From the NCBI GenBank assembly GCA_021464415.1, contig CM038466.1:34564833-34628832 (forward strand): a DNA stretch of 64,000 nucleotides, written 5' to 3'. A model generated the notes under the pieces. It was not told the DNA's origin and ran no database searches. It saw nothing but the letters and a program-made list of their open reading frames with translations. Position numbers and translations under genes: made by a program. This DNA comes from Lonicera japonica (taxonomy: Eukaryota; Streptophyta; Magnoliopsida; Dipsacales; Caprifoliaceae). Of this stretch, positions 55,285-64,000 are shown piece by piece (positions within the stretch are counted from its first letter, which is position 1; the number at the start of each line of letters is the position of its first letter).

Positions 55285-56978
55285 AATAACTCTCAAGCAC
55301 CTAGGATTTTTTGGCAGTTGAGATTCCTTGAAAAAAAAACATTGGATGACTTGTAGGTTTATTTGAGAAATTTGTTGTTAGTTATGCTGCAAATTGGTAA
55401 ATACTTCTAGTTGTTGTTTTATTATTTAATGTGATACATTTATAATAGTTTGTAAGTAATATTAGTTTTGTTTGTTTGTCTTACATAGCCTTTTACTACT
55501 CAAACGAGATCAAATAAAACCGATTTTATAATCTGTTGAGTATATATATATATATATAAGAAACAGATTTAAAATACATTTTTTGGTAAGTAGAGATGGT
55601 TTTATTAATTGTCATGGAAAATACGTAGCATTGCTCTTTCTTTAAATGTTACATGTTAAGTTCTTTGCCAACCTTAATTAATTAGGTGTGAGAAGTAAAT
55701 TATTCCTAAGTGAAGTAGTTCAATTTGGGTGGGGTATCTCTTGGCGGGAAGAGGTAGTCAACCGCCTGCTTCTTGGCCATTCGATGTACATTTATCTTCA
55801 ACAAATGGCCCTCAATTTCCATTTTTAAAAGATACAAGGACAAGAAAAGCTTGTAAGGTCGTCATGTAAAGTTTGTTTTTTCAAGCCATTTCCGACATAC
55901 GGTTCTAAAAAAGATTAAAGATCAATCTTTTAACGTTGAAAGGAATAAATGAAGAACTGCTTCTAGATCTCGTAGAATAAGGTAGAATTTAGAAATATAT
56001 ATATATATATATATAAGTTATGCTGAATTAGATGTATTTGAAATCCACATTATATAGATTACCCAATGTTAAAGAATCTTAATGGTGGCTTTTCAGTAGA
56101 AGCCAATTTCACAAAACAAGTGGTGTATTTTGGAAATGGAAAACTAGTACTGGCCTGTATGATCCCATTATGTAAGAATATATATGAGCTTAATTTACAC
56201 ATAGATGTATAACAAACATATTTATTATGTTTGTAATTTGTAATTCTACTTTTAACCCTACTGTACTAGTAATATATGATTTCATTAGGTCGTCTATTGC
56301 CAAATGATTTTGGGTTGGATTCGCTAAACAACATGGTATTAAATGGTTGTTTACGTACAAAATACAAAAAGGAATTAATTAATTGTCTGCTGGCAACATT
56401 TTATTGTTAATTGTATATCTTTCAGCAATTCAATAAGAAACGCCAGCATTGTTTTGTTTCATTTTTTTGGTGGAATTTATATTTCATGTGTCGTACCACA
56501 TGCTGTTAATTCGCATAGCTCATGCCTAATATTTGTTTTAACCTATAATTAAAACAACTATGCCACGAGACTTTAATGATAAGTTGAAATTCATTTCACG
56601 TTTAACACTTGCCAAGATCAGTGAAGCTTATGATCTCCAGAGTCGGGGAATGGAGATGGGAATCCACACATGAATAGTCATGTGGGGGGAGGGGGGGTTA
56701 GGAGGAATGGAATTGGCGTGGGAATCCACACATAACCAGGGGTAAAATGATGCATTGAATAGTAATGCGGGTGGATACAGTTGACAAACAGTTTGAAAGC
56801 AAAGCTTATGGAGGCCAGGATAGAGAAAGCTCATCGTTTCTTCCCTACTCTAGCCAACATCTTAAGAATAATGATGAACTTAGATTAAGCAGCTATATGA
56901 TTCTGTGTTGAAGTTTATTAGTTTATTTGTGTATTGTTTTTGTCTTAGCAATTACGAAGATTCTTTCATTCAGTAGAA
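54026..56978 (+). repeat. Inverted repeat 2, right arm (2.95 kb)
   Basis: Mirror partner of 49381-53887. It lacks the solo LTR and preserves its empty target (56229-56233). The outer end near 56978 is followed by unrelated sequence. (TA)n runs at 55540-55558 and 55996-56016 match those of the left arm. Confidence 0.9.
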
Positions 56979-57520
56979 GTTTATTGCGGTCGGATTTTGA
57001 CTTGGTCTTTAGAGGTTAACTGTTGTAGATCCTTTTCCCCGTTAGTCTTTAGTCTGTAGTTATTTTACCTACTTTTAGGCTTCAGTTAATTGAATTCGTT
57101 GATTCACATGATTGTATTGCCCATGTAATTCTATACACTTTACCTTTTTTCTATTTTGGTAACAATTCCTTTTGTTTGAATGTAGGAATGCAATACTTGT
57201 GTTATGTGGTTTTGTTATATATGCATACATTTACGAGTACGAAGTCATTAGGTACCTGAGCTCAGAGATGAAACCAAGGTTAGCTTGAGAGGGACTATGT
57301 TAAAAAAAAATTAACGAATTCTTAGTTTGGTTGACAACAGCAAATTTTGTGTCCCCTCCAATGTCGAATCATGGTTTCATCGCTGCTTGAGATCTTCGTT
57401 TTTCAGTTTAGTTGTAAACTATATGGCTATCGTTTTTCCCATAGATTAATCTCAATGGTAAATTTTTACCCTTTGTTTAAAGTGGCTCAACATGGCCAAA
57501 AGTCACTTTCCTTGCATTTT
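56979..57520. other. Intergenic DNA
   Basis: No gene recognised. The frame at 57347-57601 (+) is a shadow of the minus-strand retroelement leader described next. Confidence 0.45.
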
Positions 57521-57610
57521 TCTTACCAAAATCGTCCCCAATGGAGTCGCCATTGTGGGCTCCCTGACCCCCGAAGTCGTCTCACCTGGCACGCGGCGTA
57601 GTGGTTGACC
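57440..57610 (-). mobile_element. Fragment of a Tat-type LTR junction with primer binding site
   Basis: On the minus strand, TGGCGACTCCATTGGGGA (57552-57535) is followed by CGATTTTGGTAAGAAAAATG and GTGACTTTTGGCCATG. I recognise this as the primer-site/leader of Tat-type gypsy elements (Arg-tRNA-type start TGGCGACTCC). The LTR would lie to the right, but its start could not be placed. Confidence 0.5.
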
Positions 57611-57779
57611 CTGCTGCCTGGATTGTCCCATGGCACGTGTGCGGTGATTGCATAATAATTTATTTTTTAATGGTAGCTGATCACCAGAGCTCTGGCAATG
57701 GTTTCCGGAGATCTGGTGGTCACCGGAACTAATTTTTGGATCCAATGTGTTAAAAATTAAGATCCACTAATTCTCATCA

Positions 57780-57835
57780 AAATTAAAAAAAAAAACAAAA
57801 AAAAAAAAAAAAAAAAAACAAAACAAAACAAATGA
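57780..57835 (+). repeat. A-rich simple repeat
   Basis: Poly(A) runs broken by single C, then AAACA and AAATAAAA words. Confidence 0.8.
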
Positions 57836-57871
57836 AAATAAAAATAAAAATTGATAAGTTCATTTAAGTAT

Positions 57872-59242
57872 AACTGAGATACCACATCATTTTGCTGACA
57901 TGGTATTACCAACCAATGGGATTGCTGCACTTTGCTTCGTTGACTGCTATCAAGTTATCCATTTATTGCTCTGTTCTAGTGTGATGTATCTTAACGGCAT
58001 ACTGTTTCACTTGATTACCCCCCCTTTTTTTTGGTCTATAGTTACCCTTCATATGGTGCAGATAAAAATGTATACTTCAGTCTAGCTAGTGCACCCCAAC
58101 TTAAGTCCCACCCCATTTATAATCTATTTAGTTCATTTTTAAAGTAGGCTTGGAACTCCCCACGTACCCCTTACCTTCAAATATTCGTGGTCCTCGCCTC
58201 CCTCTAACTCACTCGGTCACTCTTCCTTTTTTCCCATTTTAATTATTTTATGACACCTCTCTCTCTCTCTGAAATTACATTTATTTTTCCTAAATACACC
58301 AAAGTATTAAGCATCCAAGCCACAAGTTTCACCTTCTTTTATGCAAATTTTAAATTATATATAAGTATTTTTTTCTCAATTTTTTCTTTCCTCTTTTTTG
58401 AATTATTGTTCTCAACTACTTCAGGTTTATGTATGATAATTTGGAAGGTTATGTTAAATTTTTTACACTAACTAATATTATTCTTTTAAAAATAAATATT
58501 AATTTACATTAAATTGGTGATTAAAATTTAATGTTTGTTTAGGCTAATTTTTATTAATTTGAAAGTTTCCTTTTTGTCAAAGTTGTATTTCTTTTACATA
58601 TTAACTGTAGTAAAAATAAGATTTAAAGACTTAAAAGTTATGTTGGAAAAAAGTTTATATTATCACACATCTGGGTTATTAATTAATTTTCTTACTACTT
58701 GAAAAATATTTCCATTAAAAAGATCACAATGTGCTGCTTTTACATCTTAACTCGGGCATTCTTTTAACTTAATTTGCAATGGCTGCTTTTCAATTCAATT
58801 TCGTTCTGAAGCTAACTCTAAAATTTTCCAAAATATATATACCTTGAACCTACTTTGAAGCTTTGCGATCCCTAAAACCCTACAGCCGTTGAACTCCTCT
58901 TACCTCTAGAACCAAGTTTTACTATTTTCTAATTATCGATCTTCAATCAACTTCTATAAGAAAACTTAAGGTGGACTCATGGAATTTTATTAATTAGTAC
59001 GCAGAAAAGAAAAAATAAATATCAGATCGAGTGATCCGAAAGAAATTGCATGGCTGCCTTGATAAAGAAGAGAGAGAAATACCTTTCCGCTTAGAACAAG
59101 AAGACCAAGCTGAATGGCATTTTATTGGGTTAATTTCTTGTGGATTTCGGGTTAATTTGATAGCTGCCACATGGCAAATTGTAGCAACCTCATTGGTCAG
59201 TGATACCATGTCAGCAAAATGACAAGGTATCCCCTGTACACT
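57872..59242. mobile_element. Long-TIR element of about 1.37 kb (MULE-like?), non-coding
   Basis: The left end (57872-57970) and right end (59143-59242) are inverted copies over about 95 bp. Shared are GATACC(A/T)(C/T)(A/G)TCATTTTGCTGACATGGTAT in two pieces, ACCAATG, TTGCT and GCTATCAA, at about 75-80% identity. The interior has no recognised frame. No target duplication is evident. The class is inferred from TIR length only. Confidence 0.55.
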
Positions 59243-59324
59243 GAATTATTTCTCCAAGAGGAGAATGAAAGTTATTACTTCATTTTAATTTGTCATAATG
59301 AGAGAGAGAGAGAGAGGAAGAGAG

Positions 59325-59480
59325 ACTCACCTTTGATTCAGGAGTGAGTCGAAAGAGATGGGCGATGGTGTATCCGGCTGTCTGTGGTGGGAGTGTTTGC
59401 AGAGTTGAGGCAGCGTGGGACAGAGAGAGGGTTGGTGGCCGGGCAGGAGTACTTTGGAAGACTAAGCCGAGGGATCAGAG
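59325..59480 (-). other. Possible first exon of a host gene (minus strand), weak
   Basis: On the minus strand a GC-richer stretch runs into the consensus donor CAAAGGTGAGTCTC near 59335-59325. Its only long frame there reads without a stop for about 40 codons (for example SAGYTIAHLF-like ...GYTIAHLFRLTPESK). It has no identifiable family, no clear start codon and no downstream exon. GA microsatellites flank it (59299-59315, 59496-59513), as is common in plant 5' leaders. Confidence 0.25.
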
Positions 59481-59574
59481 ATATATATATATGTAGAGAG
59501 AGAGAGAGAGAGAGGGACCTTCAAACACATATACTAGCTAGTCTAAGAGAGAAAGGAAGAGTGATATATTGAGA

Positions 59575-60261
59575 TTGGCCGGTTTGGTTTTGGGGTGAGG
59601 AATGTTTTAGAGAGAGAGAGTGTATGTATGTTCTTTAAAAGTCAGAATATTTGGTTAGTCTTAAATCGAAGTATATGGGAGGTTATATGTCCTTGTCAGG
59701 TCACTAGTCAAATGAATGAAACTCTCTCTGCGGAGAGGCCGAGATTATTGCGCTGATGATCATTAAATTTGGAGATGCAAAACAAATCCAAACAAAGTCA
59801 GACCAATTATAATATTCTTAACTAATAATTAATTATGAGTAGAAACAACTATGCATGTTGAGACAAGGAATTTAGCTAAACAGAATGAAAATGTAATATA
59901 TGTATTCAATTTCGTTTATTGAATGTTTCTATAATTATATCACCACTAAGTTTCACGATCACTCGTTTACAACTTGAAATAAACGTAACGACTCTTCTTT
60001 TCTTAAAGTGAGAACCTTCTACAAATATTGTTCTAAAAATTGGACAAAATCTTAATTGGTATGTATGTCTATTATATTAGCCATCTAAAAAATTATATTA
60101 ATGCATTGAAAATGTTCAATAAGATGCATGTAAAGTATCATTAAGACATCATATTAAACATAACTTCAAAATGATAAGAGTACTCATCTGTAGTAAATGT
60201 TTACTGTGTTACCCAATCCTAATTTGTGGTCAAATATCAATTTCACTAAAATCCAATTTAG
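59575..60261. other. AT-rich intergenic DNA
   Basis: No gene. A tract around 60096-60172 (TGCATTGAAAATGTTCAA, GTAAAGTATCATTAA, AAACATAACTTCAAAA) recurs near 62018-62048 and 62168-62230. Confidence 0.5.
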
Positions 60262-60545
60262 TTTGTGCTATTTACTAAATAAACTTTACATCCTTTAGGG
60301 AAAAAAAATTGAACATGGGCTGTGAGTATCCAGAATCAAAAGAGGAATGGAGTTTTAATGAAAATGGATCCACTGCACCATCAGGTGGAGATGTAAAGTT
60401 GACCGTGCTATTTACTAAACAAACTTTACATCCTTTAGGGAAAAAAAATAAACATGGGCTGTGAGTATCCAGAATCAAAAGAGGAATGGAGTTTTTAATG
60501 AAAATGGATCCACTGCACCATCAGGTGGAGATGGATAGTTGACCG
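60262..60545 (+). repeat. 139-bp tandem duplication (2 units)
   Basis: Both units contain GTGCTATTTACTAAA, AACTTTACATCCTTTAGGG, ACATGGGCTGTGAGTATCC, AGAATCAAAAGAGGAATGG and CACTGCACCATCAGGTGGAG, with only a few differences. The duplication is recent. No coding role. Confidence 0.9.
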
Positions 60546-61179
60546 AGACAGAGGGGGCCCAAACCAAATTAATTTGGTTGAAAAAATTATATTTTTTTTG
60601 GGTTTATTTATTGGATAATTGTATTAGAGGCATTTCTAAGTTATAAATTAAATTTTAAAAATATATAACTCATTGAAGCATTAGATATGAATAATATTTA
60701 GATGAAACTAGTAAGTACGTAATATTACTCAATTTGGTTTGGTTCAAAAGAAACGAAGATCGAGGAAGGGGGATTATAATATGCAGCATAGATGGCGATA
60801 TGCATTCTATGTGTTTATTTGGTTCGTGTTTTCGTTTGTTTCTAGAATCCTAAATTGTTAAATTACATTAGAAATCTCTTATAATTCATGGTAGTAAATT
60901 GAATCATAAGCTAATGAAACTAAACTTTATATTTGCAATTAGTATGTAATTGGAGTTGCAATCACGAGCACGAGTACTTAGTGTGGATGAATTGTTCCTA
61001 TATATATATTATAAGAATTCAATTCCCACTTTAAACACTTGTGACTATGAACAGTTAATTTTTGAGAGGAGATTACTCACATTTTAATGCGGATGCAGGA
61101 CGTACACATTGTAGAAAAAGAAAAATAATAATAACTAGAAGGGCTCACATTGTGGAGAGAATAAAACGAATTGAAGGAG

Positions 61180-61219
<40 letters not shown>

Positions 61220-62240
61220 GGTACACGTTTTGTGATGTTCATAAGTAGCCAACTAGATGGAGTGCACCAGTATACTCTAATTTGTTCCGTCTATACCTCC
61301 TGTCTATAAGTGTAACTATGTTCTTAAATAGATTTGCAAAGTGTCACACACATACATACTAATTTATATTCCTCTTATATACCATCTTATACACTAGTTA
61401 TAAATACTTTTAACGTCTTACTTTCTAACTCACTGCTATTCTCTTACTCTAATTATACTCACCACCTCTTTTATACTTAACACTTACAGCTGTACCACTG
61501 TTAGTGCTGGTTCATATGCACAACCATACTTGAAGAGGGCGCAGGAAATGTATTCTTAAATTAATTTATTTTTTCACTTTTGCTGAATTTAGTTTATTAT
61601 ACTTATATATATAAAGCATTCACTATGTGTATAGTATAGTATATGATGGATAAAATATTATTTTAATTAGATAAATTCTACTACGTGAAAATGGTAAAAT
61701 GGGAAGGGATGGGTGATATTCACCTACTTAAGATATTGACGGGTGATATTCACCCGCCTCTGCCTTTTCCCTTTCTGCCTAAGAATCGAGTTTATATCCA
61801 TACTCAAATAATGTTCATTTAACATTCTTGTGTACCCAATAACCTATGCAATTCATAAAGCAATCTTACACCTCACCAACCATAGAAATGAAAAATTACC
61901 CTTCACCCCTTTTTTCCCTTTTTGCAAATGAGTATTTTCCAAATCCACTCAACTTCATCAAAATCAAAAGCAAATTTGCAGTTTTGTGGCAAAGAAAAGA
62001 AAATCGAAACTCAAAAAAAGTATCATTAAACATAACTTCAAAACAATAACCTAAAAAGGTCGGACCTTTTTATGCACATTGTTCTAGAAATTGGAACCTT
62101 GGTGGATATGTATGGCTAATTGGCTATTAGCTAGCACTTAAACTAAATAATTTAAAAGCCCTTTTAATGTATTGAAAATGTTCAAGAATACACATGTAAA
62201 GTATCATTAAACATAACTTCAAAACAATAACGATAGAGTT
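60546..62240. other. AT-rich intergenic DNA
   Basis: It holds the G run at 61181-61218. Nearby is a pair of GGGTGATATTCACC words (61709, 61741), each an 8-bp-stem-like palindrome. No gene is supported. Confidence 0.5.
61181..61218 (+). repeat. Homopolymer run of 38 G
   Basis: Uninterrupted G38, preceded by GGAGC and followed by AGG. Such a run is rare in plant DNA and length is often misread by sequencers. If real, it could form G-quadruplexes. Confidence 0.9.
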
Positions 62241-62257
62241 CACTATGCCAGAAAAGG

Positions 62258-63885
62258 GTTTAGGCGACGCACATAAATAGGTTCGTCTCCTAAGATACAT
62301 CTTAGGCGACGAACATTACGTCCGTCTCCTCAGACTTAACTTAGGCAACGTACAAGCGATTGCGTCGCCTAAGTTCACTCTTAGGCGACGTACGGATATA
62401 ATACGTCTCCTAAACTTAACCTTTAGGCAACGTACATGGTAAGATGCGTTGCATGATTGACAAATTTCTTAGGCGACGTACATTGGTCATTGTACGTCTC
62501 CTAAGATAAGTCATAGGCGACGTACACAAATTAATGTACGTCACCTCAAATGTCACTTAGGAGACGCAATTTTACCAATGTGCGTCACCTAAAGTAAATT
62601 TTTCTAATAAAATTTTTCAAAAAATTTTGAAAATTTGGAAATTCACTTAGGAGACGCACATTGACCAATGTGCGTCGCCTAAAGTCACCCAATTTTCATT
62701 GGAATTTTGAATTTTGCAAAAATTTAAAATTAACTTAGAAGACACACTTTGAGCAATGAGCGTCGTCTAAATTAAATTTTCCCGCCTGAATTTTTCACAG
62801 AATTACAAAAATTTGGAAATTCACTTAGGAGACGCACATTGGCCAATGTGCGTCACCTAAAGGCATCCAATTTTCACCGAAATTTTGAAATTTTGAAAAA
62901 TTGAAAATTCACTTACGAAACGCACTTTGACCAATGTGCATCGCCTAAAGTAATATTCCCGCCTAAATTTTTCACAGAATTTTGAAAATTTGGAAATTCA
63001 CTTAGGAGACGCACATTGGCCAATGTGCGTCGCCTAAAGTCACCCAATTTTCACCGAAATTTTGAAATATCTTCTAAAAATTGAAAATTCACTTACGAGA
63101 CGCACTTTGAGCAATGTGCGTCGCCTAGAGTAATATTCCCGCCTAAATTTTTCAAAGAATTTTGAAAAATTGAAAATTTACTTAGGGGACGCACATTGAC
63201 CAATGTGCGTCGCCTAAAGTCACCCAATTTTCACCGAAATTTTGAAATTTTTAGAAATTGAATATTCACTTACGAGACGCACTTTGAGCAATGTGGGTCG
63301 CCTAGAGTAATTTTTGCGCCTAAATTTTTCACAGAATTTTGAAAATTTGGAAATTTACTTAGGGGACGCACATTGACCACTGTGCGTCGCCTAAAGTCAC
63401 CCAATTTTCACCGAAATTTTGAAATTTTTAGAAATTGAATATTCACTTACGAGACGCACTTTGAGCAATGTGCGTCGCCTAGAGTAATTTTTGCGCCTAA
63501 TTTTTCACAGAATTTTGAAATTTGGAAATTTACTTAGGGGACGCACATTGACCACTGTGCGTCGCCTAAAGTCACCCAATTTTCACCGAAATTTTGAAAT
63601 TTTTAGAAATTGAATATTCACTTACGAGACGCACTTTGAGCAATGTGCGTCGCCTAGAGTAATTTTTGCGCCTAAATTTTTCACAGAATTTTGAAAATTT
63701 GGAAATTTACTTAGGGGACGCACATTGACCAATGTGCGTCGCCTAAAGTCACCCAATTTTAACCAAACTTTTGAAATTTTTAGAAATTGAATATTCACTT
63801 AGGAGACGCACTTTGAGCAATGTGCGTCGCCTAGAGTAATTTTTCCGCCTAAATTTTTCACAGAATTTTTCACTTACGAGACTCT
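62258..63885. repeat. Subterminal palindromic repeat array of the CACTA element
   Basis: The unit is a dyad: TTAGG(C/A)GACGCACATTG and its complement CAATGTGCGTCGCCTAA back to back. Dyads near the tip (62258-62580) are variable; from 62640 they settle into a higher-order unit of about 175-181 bp. Each such unit holds one ACGCACATTG and one ACGCACTTTG dyad, separated by AAATTTTGAAAATTTGG and CACCCAATTTTCACCG spacers. About seven higher-order units are present, with starts near 63000, 63181, 63358, 63533 and 63709. It is non-coding. Confidence 0.9.
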
Positions 63886-64000
63886 CTATTCATTTCTTTT
63901 TGAAGCTAAGGCGAGAGTCGAGAATCCTAATAAAGGCTGTACTGCGCTCATTGTTTCTCTTGAACAGAAGGTACAAGAGTTACAACCACGGGTGACAGCG
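63878..64000 (+). pseudogene. Fragment resembling an LBD (LOB-domain) transcription-factor exon, cut by window end
   Basis: LBD proteins are plant-specific nuclear regulators with a C-block, a GAS block and a leucine-zipper-like coil. The plus-strand frame reads ETLYSFLFEAKARVENPNKG, then CTALIVSLEQKVQELQPRVT. It follows the family pattern SLVYEANARxRDPVYGC(V/A)GxIxxLQxQVxxLQxxL: the GAS-block end (Phe-Glu-Ala-x-Ala-Arg), Pro and Gly-Cys positions, then the coiled segment. The conserved DPVYGC is altered to NPNKGC. The upstream C-block (CxxCxxxRRKC) is absent because the CACTA repeats lie there. It could be a captured exon or the start of a gene outside the window; similarity is judged by eye. 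Confidence 0.45.

Larger units (their letters stand above)
62241..64000 (+). mobile_element. Left part of a CACTA (En/Spm) transposon, continues past the window
   Basis: The terminus CACTATGCCAGAAAAGGG matches the CACTA TIR type (CACTACAAGAAAA). It is followed at once by a dense array of subterminal repeats, the usual transposase-binding region. The preceding GTT (62238-62240) would be the 3-bp target duplication. The right end and any transposase are outside the window. After the array, a fragment resembling a host LBD exon appears at about 63880, suggesting gene capture. Confidence 0.8.

Noticed and set aside
62258..63885. Regularly spaced palindromic repeats as a possible CRISPR array
   Set aside because: Spacers are themselves repeated, the units form dyads, and the array follows a CACTA terminus in a plant genome.
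1..64000. Intact host genes, rRNA, true tRNA genes, or a novel defence-like gene system
   Set aside because: No complete host frame, cloverleaf or rRNA block was recognised; the window is explained by transposable elements, duplications and AT-rich DNA.

Overview
The window looks like intergenic DNA of a flowering plant, probably a eudicot. It is AT-rich, has no operons and no recognisable intact host gene, and is packed with nested plant transposable elements: Ty3/gypsy Athila and Tat types, Ty1/copia, hAT, PIF/Harbinger, CACTA, fold-back MITEs and probable tRNA-derived SINEs. I cannot name the species. Most short open frames are chance frames in AT-rich DNA or frames across tandem repeats. 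Coding similarity was judged by eye from recognised family motifs; no database search was run.

Layout, left to right. 1-2242: 3' end of a Tat-type gypsy element (minisatellite plus 3' LTR). 3.0-6.1 kb: a fold-back repeat, a 0.6-kb-arm inverted repeat and a 177-bp tandem duplication. 7.2-8.05 kb: C-terminal remnant of a Harbinger transposase. 8351-8938: solo LTR with a perfect TAGTG target duplication. 9.4-11.5 kb: two copies of a dispersed non-coding repeat that recurs through the window (here called family X). 14935-21709: copia element with two identical 183-bp LTRs, a near-complete gag and a ruined pol. 22.26-24.68 kb: a direct duplication, one copy interrupted by a 1357-bp non-autonomous hAT element with an 8-bp target duplication.

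25380-35976: a complete, young Athila-type element on the minus strand (TSD AAGTT, near-identical 1.83-kb LTRs, Asp-tRNA-type primer site). Its gag-pro-pol frame keeps one phase over 1795 codons but has five premature stops. It sits inside a family-X copy. 37.7-48.4 kb: degraded tandem duplication of a unit of about 3.5 kb, decorated with MITEs; one 412-bp Tourist-like MITE has its empty site preserved in the sister copy. 48.45-49.33 kb: another TIR element.

49381-56978: a large inverted repeat with arms of about 2.96 kb and a loop of about 140 bp. Each arm holds a head-to-head degenerate copy of an intron-containing MFS sugar-transporter-like gene. The left arm was later split by a Tat solo LTR, and the right arm preserves the empty target site. 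57.5-60.5 kb: a Tat primer-site fragment, a long-TIR element, a possible first exon and a 139-bp tandem duplication. 61181-61218: a run of 38 G. 62241-64000: left end of a CACTA element with about 1.6 kb of palindromic subterminal repeats, followed by a fragment resembling an LBD/LOB-domain exon, possibly captured.

The strongest points for follow-up are the transporter inverted repeat (a candidate natural hairpin-RNA locus), two young retrotransposons whose coding regions are decayed although their LTRs are nearly or fully identical, the palindromic TGTCGCGCGACA array in the Tat LTR promoter, and the CACTA subterminal array next to an LBD-like exon.
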